A stretch of 46,900 bases of DNA from contig JALOUA010000006.1 in assembly GCA_025457625.1 (NCBI GenBank), positions 1 to 46,900 on the forward strand, given 5' to 3'. Of the stretch, positions 9,827 through 21,017 are shown one piece after another. This DNA is from Akkermansiaceae bacterium (GTDB lineage Bacteria; Verrucomicrobiota; Verrucomicrobiia; Verrucomicrobiales; Akkermansiaceae). Position 1 is the stretch's first letter; each line of letters starts with the position of its first letter. A program made the position numbers and the translations under genes. The notes beneath the pieces were generated by a model that saw nothing but the letters and a program-made list of their open reading frames with translations, was not told the DNA's origin and searched no databases.

Positions 9827-10462
9827 TCAGGCGGACTTTTTCTTGGCGGCGCGCACGGTGACGTAGCTGCCCTTGGTGCCGGGGATCGCGCCGGAAACGA
9901 GGATGACGCCATCCTCCGGCCGCACGGCGACGACCTTGAGGTTCTGCACGGTGGTGCGGGTGGTGCCCATGTGGCCGGGCATCTTCTGGTTTTTCCAGAC
10001 GCGGCCGGGAGTGGAACGGCAGCCGATGGCGCCCGTCCGGCGGTGCATCATCGATCCGTGGGTCATGCGCAGGCCGCCGAATCCGTGGCGCTTGACGGCA
10101 CCTTGGAAACCCTTGCCCTTGGAATCGCCGATCACGTCCACCCACTGGCCGGCGGTGAAAGTTTCCATTCCCGGATGGGTCTCGGGCAGCGCGGCTCCGT
10201 CCTCGAGGCGGAACTCGCGGATGAAGCGCTTGGGCGTGGAGCCGGCCTTCTTGAAGTGACCCATGGCAGGCTTGATCACGCGCTGCTCCTTCTGATCGTC
10301 GTAGCCGACCTGCACGGCGGTGTAGCCGTCCTTCTCCGTGGTCTTGGACTGGAGAATGGTGTTGCCGGAAACGTCGATGACGGTGACGGGAATCATGATC
10401 CCGGCCTGTTGGTCGAACAAGCGGGTCATGCCGAGTTTTTTGCCGAGGAGGCCGAGTGACAT
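9827..10462 (-). CDS. rplC: 50S ribosomal protein L3
   Basis: MSLGLLGKKLGMTRLFDQQAGIMIPVTVIDVSGN...GAVKRHGFGGLRMTHGSMMHRRTGAIG; start placed at MSLGLLGKK inside the longer ORF. Confidence 0.96.
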   Translation of the reverse strand: MSLGLLGKKLGMTRLFDQQAGIMIPVTVIDVSGNTILQSKTTEKDGYTAVQVGYDDQKEQRVIKPAMGHFKKAGSTPKRFIREFRLEDGAALPETHPGMETFTAGQWVDVIGDSKGKGFQGAVKRHGFGGLRMTHGSMMHRRTGAIGCRSTPGRVWKNQKMPGHMGTTRTTVQNLKVVAVRPEDGVILVSGAIPGTKGSYVTVRAAKKKSA

Positions 10463-10469
10463 GGCGGTG

Positions 10470-10497
10470 GAGATTTGAGATTTGAGATTTGAAATTC
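10470..10497. repeat. Heptanucleotide tandem repeat (GAGATTT)n between rpsJ and rplC
   Basis: gagattt gagattt gagattt gaaattc. Confidence 0.88.
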
Positions 10498-10517
10498 GGG
10501 AAACCTGAGGCGGAAAC

Positions 10518-10826
<309 letters not shown>

Positions 10827-10878
10827 GGTGGAGGGCTGGTGACGGTTTACGTGGTGGTTCTACAGGGCGAGTGATGGT

Positions 10879-13020
<2,142 letters not shown>

Positions 13021-13050
13021 GGACGGGAGAGTGCGGAGCGCGTGGCGGTG

Positions 13051-13524
13051 TTAGAACCGGAAATGGGCGAAGGCGCGGTTGGCCTGGGCCATCTTGTGGA
13101 CGTCGTCGCGCTTGCGGACGGCGGCTCCCTGGTTGTTGGCGGCGTCCTTGATTTCGTTGGCGAGTGCGACGTGCATCGGCGTGCCCTTGCGGTTGCGGGC
13201 GTAGCTGACGAGCCAGCGCATCGAGAGCGACTCGGAGCGGTCCGGGGCGACTTCCAGCGGAACCTGATAGGTGGCGCCACCGACACGGCGGGATTTCACT
13301 TCCACGCGCGGCTTGGAATTCTCCACGGCACGGGTGACGACTTCCAGCGGATCGACGGTGTCGATGCCCTCGTTGGCGCGGTCGATGGCGGCATAGACGA
13401 TGCGCTGCGCGAGCGAGCGCTTGCCGTCCCTCATGACCTTGCTGATCAGGTGACCGACCAGTGGGCTGTCGTAGCGGGGATCGCGACGATCCGGTTTTTC
13501 AAAGACTCGCTTGCGGCGTGGCAT
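13051..13524 (-). CDS. rpsG: 30S ribosomal protein S7
   Basis: MPRRKRVFEKPDRRDPRYDSPLVGHLISKVMRDGKRSLAQRIVYAA. Confidence 0.97.
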   Translation of the reverse strand: MPRRKRVFEKPDRRDPRYDSPLVGHLISKVMRDGKRSLAQRIVYAAIDRANEGIDTVDPLEVVTRAVENSKPRVEVKSRRVGGATYQVPLEVAPDRSESLSMRWLVSYARNRKGTPMHVALANEIKDAANNQGAAVRKRDDVHKMAQANRAFAHFRF

Positions 13525-13557
13525 GGCGTGGGTGGGATTGAGGTTCGGTGTTGGAAA

Positions 13558-13962
13558 TTACTTCTTCTTGGCGGGGGTGGCGGCGGCACCCGGTTTCGGG
13601 CGTTTGGCACCATACTTCGAACGGCTCTGGCGGCGCTTGTCGACGCCGAGGGTGTCGAGCGAGCCGCGGACGATATGGTAGCGCACACCCGGAAGGTCCT
13701 TCACCCGGCCACCGCGCACGAGCACGATCGAGTGTTCCTGGAGGTTGTGGCCCTCGCCGCCGATGTAGGCGATCACTTCGAAGCCATTGGTGAGGCGCAC
13801 TTTGGCCACCTTGCGGAGAGCCGAGTTCGGCTTCTTGGGCGTGCGGGTCATCACCTGAAGGCAGACTCCGCGGCGCTGGGGACAATTCACAAGGGCGGGT
13901 GACTTCGACTTTTCGGCCGGAGTTTGGCGTCCCTTGCGAACAAGCTGGTTGATGGTCGGCAT
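13558..13962 (-). CDS. rpsL: 30S ribosomal protein S12
   Basis: [96 protein letters not shown]. Confidence 0.98.
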   Translation of the reverse strand: MPTINQLVRKGRQTPAEKSKSPALVNCPQRRGVCLQVMTRTPKKPNSALRKVAKVRLTNGFEVIAYIGGEGHNLQEHSIVLVRGGRVKDLPGVRYHIVRGSLDTLGVDKRRQSRSKYGAKRPKPGAAATPAKKK

Positions 13963-14120
13963 GATTTCCTGCGTGGTTCTGGTTTGGCACGGGTGCAAAC
14001 CGGAGCAACGACGAGGAAACCTCGCTGAAGCTTTTCTCCGGAGCTGACCCGATAAATTTTCCCTTTGTGAAAGGTCCGCCTCTCTGTAAAAAAGCCGGCG
14101 GTTCGCAATGCGGGGCGGCG

Positions 14121-14148
14121 AATCTAGGGCGCGAACCCGACCTGACAA
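14121..14148 (-). promoter_or_regulatory. Predicted sigma70-type promoter of the str-S10-spc superoperon
   Basis: Minus strand TTGTCA-N16-TAGATT about 160 nt upstream of rpsL ATG. Confidence 0.6.
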
Positions 14149-14254
14149 GTCCTATTTTGAGAATCCTCGAAATTTTTTTGAATCGCCGCCAAATGAATGA
14201 GGACCGCGTTTCCCAGCCATCCGAAAACCGGCCCTCCCGGGTGCGCATGGACGG

Positions 14255-14683
14255 CTAAATCGAGCCGAAAAGCACGGCGGAATCAATCCCGTCGGCCGTC
14301 GTGACAATCAGCCACTGTCGGTCGTAATTGAGGCGCACGGTCGCCAAATGCCGGTGCGGCCATTGCTCGGGGGAAATCATCGAGAGCGCGCGGCGGCCGC
14401 CCATTTCGTAGAGGTAATAGGTTTCCCCGACCACCGGCTCGAAGCGGATTTCCGCCTCATAAACCAGCTTGTTCCAGTTGAAGTGGTCGATGGCCCGCAG
14501 GTAGTCCTCGCGGATTTCGGTGAGTTTCTGCCGCAAATCGCGCTCCACCTGGGAAATCCCCCGGGTTTTGAAGGAGGTCAGATCGTTCGGCACGATCGGC
14601 GGGCTGAGCGTGGAGACCGGGTAGGGCATGAAGGCCCGGGAGGGACTCGTGGAAAGCTCGGGAATCACGGTGGAATCGCTCAT
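14255..14683 (-). CDS. DUF2452-like protein (bacterial relative of eukaryotic C1orf50)
   Basis: GETYYLYEMGGRRALSMISPEQWPHRHLATVRLNYDRQW resembles the C1orf50/DUF2452 signature (YYLY...FSILSPKEW...L..D.SW), from memory; start at MSDSTVIPEL. Confidence 0.65.
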   Translation of the reverse strand: MSDSTVIPELSTSPSRAFMPYPVSTLSPPIVPNDLTSFKTRGISQVERDLRQKLTEIREDYLRAIDHFNWNKLVYEAEIRFEPVVGETYYLYEMGGRRALSMISPEQWPHRHLATVRLNYDRQWLIVTTADGIDSAVLFGSI

Positions 14684-14800
14684 GGGGAATTGCGCGCGAC
14701 CCGTCGTCCATGAAAGCGGTTTCCGCAACCCGAAAATTCCGTCGCCCCGCCCCTTGCCGGATTGGGGAAACCTGCTTTCATCGCCGCTCTTCACCCGCCC

Positions 14801-16558
14801 ATGACGCAATACCTCGAAACCATCGCCCGCGAGACGGGCATCCCGCTTTCCTCCGTATCCGCCACCGCCAAACTGCTCGCCGAAGGCGGCACCGTGCCCT
14901 TCATCTCCCGCTACCGCAAGGAGCAGACCGGCTCGCTCGACGAAGTCCAGATCACCACCATCCGCGACCGCATGCTCCAGCTTGCGGAGCTCGACACCCG
15001 CCGCTCGGCCATCCTCAAGTCGCTCGATGAACGCAGCCTGCTCACCCCCGGGCTGAAGAGTAAGATCGAAGCCGCCCTCACCCTCGGCACGCTCGAGGAC
15101 CTCTTCGCCCCGTTCCGCCCGAAGCGCCAGACGCGCGCCACCAAGGCCATCGAACGCGGACTCACACCCCTCGCCGATTGGCTGCTGGAAAACCAAAGCG
15201 CCGATCCCGCCGACGAAGCCGCCAAGTTCATCGACGCCGAAAAGGAAGTCCCCACCGCCGCCGACGCGCTCGCCGGCGCGCGCGACATCATCGCCGAACG
15301 CGTGGCCGACGATGCCACGCTGCGCGGACGTGTTAGAAAGACCTACCAGGAGGAAGCCACCGTTTCCTCCAGGGTCATGTATGGCAGGGAAGAGGATGCC
15401 GAAGCGCAGAAATTCCGCGACTACTTCGAGTGGAGCGAGCCGCTCAAATCCATCCCGTCCCACCGCATGCTCGCCATCCGCCGCGGCGAGAAGGACGGCT
15501 TTCTGCTCATGCGTGTCGAAGTTCCGTCAGACCGCGTCGTCCAGCAGGCGCTGCCGGATTGGGTGAAATCCCGTGCGGAAGGCGGCAAACAAGTCGCGCT
15601 CGCCGTCGAGGACGGCTGCAAGCGCCTGCTCATGCCTTCCATGGAAACCGAAGCCCGCCTGATGGCGAAAAAACGCGCCGATGAGACCGCGATCGGCGTG
15701 TTCGGCGAAAACCTGCGCGAACTTCTGTTAGACCCGCCGCTCGGTGAGAAACGCCTGCTCGCCATCGACCCCGGCTTCCGCACCGGTTGCAAGACCGTCG
15801 TGCTCGACCGCTCCGGCAAGCTGCTCCACCACACCGTGCTCCATTGCACCGCCGGATCGCAGCAACAGGCTTACGAAGCCGCCGTGGAGGTCACCACGCT
15901 GATCAGAAAGCACGACATCGAAGCCATCGCCATCGGCAACGGCACCGCCTCGCGCGAGACCGAGGCGTTCATCCGGAAAATCAAGATCACCGTTCCCATC
16001 GTGATGGTGAACGAAAGCGGAGCCTCGATCTATTCCGCCTCGGACGTCGCCCGCGAGGAATTCCCCAACGAGGACGTTACTGTTAGAGGCGCGGTCTCCA
16101 TCGGCCGCCGCCTGATGGACCCGCTCGCCGAACTCGTCAAGATCGATCCCAAGTCCATCGGCGTCGGCCAATACCAGCACGATGTCGACCAACGCGCGCT
16201 CAAGAACAACCTGGACGACACCGTCATCTCCTGCGTCAACGCCGTCGGCGTGGAACTCAACACCGCCTCCAAACAGCTGTTGTCCTATGTCTCCGGCCTC
16301 AACGCCACGCTCGCCGAAAACATCGTCGCCTTCCGCAATGAAAACGGCGCCTTCGCATCGCGCGCGCAGTTGAAGAAAGTCCCGCGCCTCGGCGACAAAG
16401 CCTTCGAACAGGCCGCCGGCTTCCTCCGCGTCCGCGGCGGCGCACATCCGCTGGACTCCTCCGCCGTCCACCCGGAACGCTACGCGCTCGTCGAGCAAAT
16501 GGCCGCCGACGCCGGCTGCAAGGTCGGGGAACTCCTCACCAACGGAAAATCGACCTGA
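14801..16558 (+). CDS. tex: Tex-family transcription accessory protein, N-terminal and central part (frame broken near 16546)
   Basis: MTQYLETIARETGIPLSSVSATAKLLAEGGTVPFISRYRKEQTGSLDE...LLAIDPGFRTGCKTVVLD...RGAVSIGRRLMDPLAELVKIDPKSIGVGQYQHDVDQ; ends prematurely at TGA 16556-16558. Confidence 0.92.
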   Translation: MTQYLETIARETGIPLSSVSATAKLLAEGGTVPFISRYRKEQTGSLDEVQITTIRDRMLQLAELDTRRSAILKSLDERSLLTPGLKSKIEAALTLGTLEDLFAPFRPKRQTRATKAIERGLTPLADWLLENQSADPADEAAKFIDAEKEVPTAADALAGARDIIAERVADDATLRGRVRKTYQEEATVSSRVMYGREEDAEAQKFRDYFEWSEPLKSIPSHRMLAIRRGEKDGFLLMRVEVPSDRVVQQALPDWVKSRAEGGKQVALAVEDGCKRLLMPSMETEARLMAKKRADETAIGVFGENLRELLLDPPLGEKRLLAIDPGFRTGCKTVVLDRSGKLLHHTVLHCTAGSQQQAYEAAVEVTTLIRKHDIEAIAIGNGTASRETEAFIRKIKITVPIVMVNESGASIYSASDVAREEFPNEDVTVRGAVSIGRRLMDPLAELVKIDPKSIGVGQYQHDVDQRALKNNLDDTVISCVNAVGVELNTASKQLLSYVSGLNATLAENIVAFRNENGAFASRAQLKKVPRLGDKAFEQAAGFLRVRGGAHPLDSSAVHPERYALVEQMAADAGCKVGELLTNGKST

Positions 16559-17055
16559 AACAATACGTCAGCGCCGAGGTCGGCCTGCCCACACTCCAAG
16601 ACATCCTGTTAGAACTCGCCAAGCCCGGTCGCGACCCGCGCAAACAATTCGAACTCTTCTCATTCCAGGAAGGCGTGGAAAAACCCGCCGACCTGCAGGT
16701 CGGCATGAAGCTCCCCGGCATCGTCACCAATGTCACCGCCTTCGGCGCATTCGTCGATGTCGGCGTCCATCAGGACGGACTCGTCCATGTCTCACAACTC
16801 TCCGATCAATTCGTGAGGCAGGCCTCGGAAGTCGTCAAAGTCGGGCAGAAAGTCCAGGTCACCGTCATGGAGGTCGATCTCAAGCGCAACCGCATCGCGC
16901 TCTCGATGAAATCCAAACCCGATGTGGCCGGGACGACCCGCCCCGGTTCTTCCTCCTCCGATCGCGGCCCCCGGCCGCAAGCCGGCCGCAACCCCAACTC
17001 CGCCCCCACCAACGATTGGTTCTCCCAGGCGATGAACCACGCGAAGAAAAAATGA
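16543..17055 (+). CDS. tex: Tex C-terminal part with S1 RNA-binding domain, in the -1 frame relative to upstream part
   Basis: RKIDLKQYVSAEVGLPTLQDILLELAKPGRDPRKQFELFSFQEGVEKPADLQVGMKLPGIVTNVTAFGAFVDVGVHQDGLVHVSQLSDQFV continues Tex in another frame. Confidence 0.9.
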   Translation, partial: RKIDLKQYVSAEVGLPTLQDILLELAKPGRDPRKQFELFSFQEGVEKPADLQVGMKLPGIVTNVTAFGAFVDVGVHQDGLVHVSQLSDQFVRQASEVVKVGQKVQVTVMEVDLKRNRIALSMKSKPDVAGTTRPGSSSSDRGPRPQAGRNPNSAPTNDWFSQAMNHAKKK

Positions 17056-17062
17056 TGGCAGC

Positions 17063-17830
17063 TTACTCGCCCGGCGCCGCATCATCGCCGTAGAAGCTCT
17101 TGATGTAGCCGTATTCGACGAGCGTGTCCTGCCAGGGCGCGAGGATGTTGGGGTCGCGGAAGATGCGGCCGGCCATGGCCAGCCACTCCTCGGCCTTGAC
17201 CAGGTTGTTGTCATCATAGGCCAGCGCGGCCTGCGCATAATAATAGTAGGGCGAATCGTCGAGGAAATCGTATTTCTCCGCGAGGATGGTCACCTCGTCC
17301 TTGAGGCCGAGCTTCTTCTTGGCGAGCAGGATCTTGAACTCCACCAGACGGCCGAGCGCCATGTTGTCGGGCGGAAGCTGTTTCATGACGCTCTCGAACA
17401 TGTCGAGGGCCTTCTGCCATTCCTTGGTGACGAAATACACCTCGCCGATGTTGAAATTGATGCTCGGGTTGTCCTTGGAAAACGCCGCGGCCTTTTTGAA
17501 CTCGGCGAGCGCCTTGTCGAAAGCGCGCATTTCCACGTAACAACTTCCGCGCAGGTTGTGGAGTTCCGGGCTGTCGGTGAAAATCGCGGCGGCCTTGTCG
17601 AGCTCCTCCATGGTTTCGAATATGCGCTTCTGCTGGAACACCCGGTTGGCCTCGCCGAGGTGCTTGATGAATTCCTTGCGCCGCTCTTCCGGCAGGTTCA
17701 GGAAGGCCTGCTGGTTGGGCAGCAGCGATTCTTTCTTCACATCGCCGGATTCGGCGGCCGGCGCGGCTTCGTTCTGGGCGGCCAGCGGCGTGAGCAGAGC
17801 GAACAGGCAGAGGATGGTGGTGGCTTTCAT
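17063..17830 (-). CDS. Secreted TPR-repeat protein
   Basis: Signal peptide MKATTILCLFALLTPLAAQ; TPR-like helices (SPELHNLRGSCYVEMRAFDKALAEFKKAAAFSKDNPSINFNIGEVYF). Confidence 0.85.
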   Translation of the reverse strand: MKATTILCLFALLTPLAAQNEAAPAAESGDVKKESLLPNQQAFLNLPEERRKEFIKHLGEANRVFQQKRIFETMEELDKAAAIFTDSPELHNLRGSCYVEMRAFDKALAEFKKAAAFSKDNPSINFNIGEVYFVTKEWQKALDMFESVMKQLPPDNMALGRLVEFKILLAKKKLGLKDEVTILAEKYDFLDDSPYYYYAQAALAYDDNNLVKAEEWLAMAGRIFRDPNILAPWQDTLVEYGYIKSFYGDDAAPGE

Positions 17831-17849
17831 GGGCATCAATTTCGCCCGC

Positions 17850-17878
17850 ACCCTAGGCAATGAACCGGCGGACGGCAA
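17850..17878 (-). promoter_or_regulatory. Predicted sigma70-type promoter for the TPR gene
   Basis: Minus strand TTGCCG-N17-TAGGGT just upstream of the start codon. Confidence 0.5.
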
Positions 17879-17946
17879 GAAGTCGTTCACGGTGAATTCA
17901 GGCGCGGGGAAATTTTCCGCTTGTCGCGGGCCGCGGCATCGTGTTT

Positions 17947-17960
17947 TGTTCCACCGAACA
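17947..17960 (+). promoter_or_regulatory. LexA-binding palindrome (SOS box), lexA autoregulation
   Basis: TGTTCcaccGAACA, perfect 5-bp arms with N4, 12 nt before lexA ATG; matches the TGTTC-N4-GAACA motif known for Verrucomicrobia. Confidence 0.88.
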
Positions 17961-17972
17961 CTGTTCAAATCC

Positions 17973-18587
17973 ATGCAAACACGACTCACCAAACGCCAGA
18001 AAGAAATCGTGGAATATCTCCGGATGGCCCAGCGGACCACCGGCATCATGCCATCCACCCGGGAAATCCAGCACTATTTCAAGTTCGCCAGCCAGACCGC
18101 GGCGATGAGCCATCTGCGCGCCCTCGAGCGCAAGGGCGTCATCCAGCGGCTCCCCGGCAAGGCACGGGCCGTCGTCTTCCCCGGCGATCTCGACCGCGGC
18201 GAAATCGCCGACATCCCGATCTACGGCAGCATCGCCGCAGGCATGGCCCAGGACGCCGAACCGGAGCGCCACGGCTCCCTCACGGTGGACATCTCGGCTC
18301 TCGGCATCCCCCGCCATGCGCGCACTTTCGCCCTCAAGGTGCGCGGCGATTCGATGATCAACGCCCACATCTGCCATGGCGACACGGTCATCCTCGAATT
18401 CCGCGAACCACGCAAGGGCGACATCGTCGCCGCGCTCATCGACGGCGAAACCACCCTCAAACGCTACATCGTGGAAAAAGGAAAACCGTTCCTGCGCGCC
18501 GAGAACGAGGATTATCCGGACCTGATCCCGGCGCGCGAACTGGTCATCCAGGGCGTGCTCGTCGCCTTGCTGCGCAATGCGGCGTGA
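17973..18587 (+). CDS. lexA: LexA repressor
   Basis: LTKRQKEIVEYLRMAQRTTGIMPSTREIQHYF...IPIYGSIAAG...FALKVRGDSMINAHICHGDTVILE...GETTLKRY. Confidence 0.95.
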   Translation: MQTRLTKRQKEIVEYLRMAQRTTGIMPSTREIQHYFKFASQTAAMSHLRALERKGVIQRLPGKARAVVFPGDLDRGEIADIPIYGSIAAGMAQDAEPERHGSLTVDISALGIPRHARTFALKVRGDSMINAHICHGDTVILEFREPRKGDIVAALIDGETTLKRYIVEKGKPFLRAENEDYPDLIPARELVIQGVLVALLRNAA

Positions 18588-18678
18588 TTCCCGCAGAAAT
18601 TGCATTTCCATGTGACCGGCCACGGGTTCAAATCCGCCCGCCGCGCCCATCCGGCGGCGACAACCCCCGATCACCATC

Positions 18679-20037
18679 ATGTGGAAAGGCCGCTTCTCCC
18701 AAGACACCTCCTCACTCGTCCAGCAGTTCGGTGAGTCCATCTCCTATGACTGGCGGCTTTTCCCGCATGACATCGCCGGCTCGATCGCCCATGCCCGCGC
18801 GCAGAAAAACGCCGGATTGCTGAGCGGGGAGGAGTTTTCCCAAATCGAAAGCGGCCTGCTTGATATCAAGGCGGACATCGTCAGCGGCAACTTCGAGTTC
18901 AAGGCCTCGCTCGAAGACATCCACATGAACATCGAGGCCGAGCTCACGCGCCGCATCGGCCCGGCGGGCGCCAAGCTCCACACCGCCCGCTCGCGCAACG
19001 ACCAGGTCGCCACCGACACCCGCCTCTACTGCCGCACCGAAATCGACGGACTGCTGCTGGAAACCACCAGCCTGCAGCTCGCCCTGCTCGACCGCGCGGA
19101 TCAATACGCCGCCACCGTCATCCCCGGCTACACGCACCTCCAGCGCGGCCAGCCGGTGACCGCCGGCCACCATTTCCTCGCCTACGTGGAAATGCTGGAG
19201 CGCGACAAGTCGCGTCTCACCGACTGCCGCAAGCGCCTCAACATCTCACCGCTCGGCTCGGGCGCGCTCGCCGGCTCCACCATCAACCTCGACCGCCGCG
19301 CCATCGCCGCCGAGCTCGGCTTCGACGGCGTGACGCACAACTCGATGGATGCCATCGCCGACCGCGACTACATCGCGGAGCTGTTGTTCGCCATCTCGCT
19401 TTGCGGCGCGCACCTGTCCCGCCTCAGCGAGGACCTCATCCTCTGGTGCACCGCGGAGTTCGCCTTCGCCTCCCTGTCAGACGCGCACACCACCGGCTCC
19501 TCGCTCATGCCGCAGAAGAAGAACCCGGACGTCTGCGAGCTCACGCGCGGCAAGACCGGCCGCCTCGTCGGCAACCTGATGAACCTGTTAGCGACGCTCA
19601 AGGGACTGCCGCTCACCTACAACCGCGACCTCCAGGAGGACAAACCGCCGCTCTTCGACTCGGTGGACACGCTGCGCCTCATCCTGGCCGTCAACACCGA
19701 GATGATCGCCGCCATGGAACTCAACGGGGAGAAATGCCGCGCCGCCGCCGCCGATCCGCTGCTGCTGGCCACCGACCTCGCCGATTACCTCGTCAACAAG
19801 GGCATCCCGTTCCGCCATGCGCATGAACTCGTCGGCAAGGCGGTGGCCGCCGCCATCGCAACCGGCACGCCGCTCGACCAACTCGACCTCGCCGCCATCG
19901 ACCCCGCCTACGGGCCGGATGCCAGGCAGGTCTTTTCGCTCGAACGCGCGCTCAAGGCCCGCAGCAATCCCGGCTCGCCCTCCATTGAGAACGTCCGCGC
20001 GGAAATTTCCCGCTGGCATGCGTTGCTCCGCCCGTGA
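18679..20037 (+). CDS. argH: Argininosuccinate lyase
   Basis: MWKGRFSQDTSSLVQQFGESISYDWRLFPHDIAGSIAHARAQ...GSSLMPQKKNPDVCELTRGKTGRLVGNL. Confidence 0.97.
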   Translation: MWKGRFSQDTSSLVQQFGESISYDWRLFPHDIAGSIAHARAQKNAGLLSGEEFSQIESGLLDIKADIVSGNFEFKASLEDIHMNIEAELTRRIGPAGAKLHTARSRNDQVATDTRLYCRTEIDGLLLETTSLQLALLDRADQYAATVIPGYTHLQRGQPVTAGHHFLAYVEMLERDKSRLTDCRKRLNISPLGSGALAGSTINLDRRAIAAELGFDGVTHNSMDAIADRDYIAELLFAISLCGAHLSRLSEDLILWCTAEFAFASLSDAHTTGSSLMPQKKNPDVCELTRGKTGRLVGNLMNLLATLKGLPLTYNRDLQEDKPPLFDSVDTLRLILAVNTEMIAAMELNGEKCRAAAADPLLLATDLADYLVNKGIPFRHAHELVGKAVAAAIATGTPLDQLDLAAIDPAYGPDARQVFSLERALKARSNPGSPSIENVRAEISRWHALLRP

Positions 20038-20041
20038 TGCC

Positions 20042-20716
20042 ATGGCCGCCTGTTCGCTGGTCATCGAAACCTCCACCCCCCGCGCCTCGATCACGCGGGT
20101 GGACGCGGACGGCCGCAACGAGACACGGGAATTCCACAGCGACCGCCATCACAACGCGCTGCTCTTCGGGCCGCTGCGGGAATTGTTAGACGGCATGCCG
20201 CGTCCGGAAATCCCGCTCGTGCTCGTCGGCAGCGGCCCTGGAAGTTACAGCGGCACGCGCGTGGGCATCGCCGCCGCGCAGGGCGTGGCCATCGCCATGG
20301 GCTGCCCCGCGGTGGCGGTGCCATCGATCCTTGCCGTGCCATCCGTGGCAAACGGCGCACGTTGCCTGGCCATCGGCGACGCGCGCCGCGGCAGCTTCTG
20401 GCATGCCACGATCACCGGCTTCGAATTGCCCGAGCCACCCGCGCTCTGTGACGCCGCGGAGCTGGTGTCCCGCATCGCACGGGCGCTCTCCGATGGAACC
20501 GCGGTTTTTTCCTTCGAGGATCCCTCGCGTTTCCCTCTCGGCCCGGAGCTTGCGGGCCTCGTCAAACAGGAATTCCCGGATGCCCCGCGGCTTTGGAGAG
20601 CATGGTTGTCCTCAACGGCTGAGACGCGCCGCATCCGGACCACCGCCATCCCCCAACCCCTCTACCTCAAGCCTCCCCATATCACTCCGTCCAAGCGCCC
20701 GCCGCTGATGGGATGA
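20042..20716 (+). CDS. tsaB: tRNA threonylcarbamoyladenosine biosynthesis protein TsaB
   Basis: MAACSLVIETSTPRASI...LVLVGSGPGSYSGTRVGIAAAQGVAIA...QPLYLKPPHI. Confidence 0.88.
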   Translation: MAACSLVIETSTPRASITRVDADGRNETREFHSDRHHNALLFGPLRELLDGMPRPEIPLVLVGSGPGSYSGTRVGIAAAQGVAIAMGCPAVAVPSILAVPSVANGARCLAIGDARRGSFWHATITGFELPEPPALCDAAELVSRIARALSDGTAVFSFEDPSRFPLGPELAGLVKQEFPDAPRLWRAWLSSTAETRRIRTTAIPQPLYLKPPHITPSKRPPLMG

Positions 20717-21017
20717 GCCCGGAGCACGGGTCACAGAACCGCACTCCCGCGGGCTGTGGCGTGGAAGCCGGCAAACCCGGTGACTTCAAACCCACACCAC
20801 CGGGAAACGGGGAGCCGCCGCAGCTCGGGGAAAAAGCGCCCCGCATCCCCGCCCGGAAGGCGCTGAGGAGACGGCCGTGGCATACTCATCCGCGGCGCGT
20901 GGCGCGAACCGCGGCTCGAGCGCGAGACAGTGAAACGGTTTCCCGCATCCGCAGGGGAACACGCCGGAGGTTTTTTGCGCTTGCGGGTGGCCCGTCCGGC
21001 AAGTGGAGTGCCCGCCG

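Noticed and set aside
13963-14148. N-terminal extension of rpsL
   Set aside because: Falls in the predicted leader and promoter; S12 starts at MPTINQL.
14684-15463. Upstream extension of the 402-aa minus-strand ORF
   Set aside because: Antisense to tex; the real gene starts at 14683 (MSDSTVIPEL).
20820-20890. Possible cobalamin riboswitch or RNase P RNA
   Set aside because: Only short resemblance (GCTGAGGAGACGGCC); diagnostic core motifs are not present.
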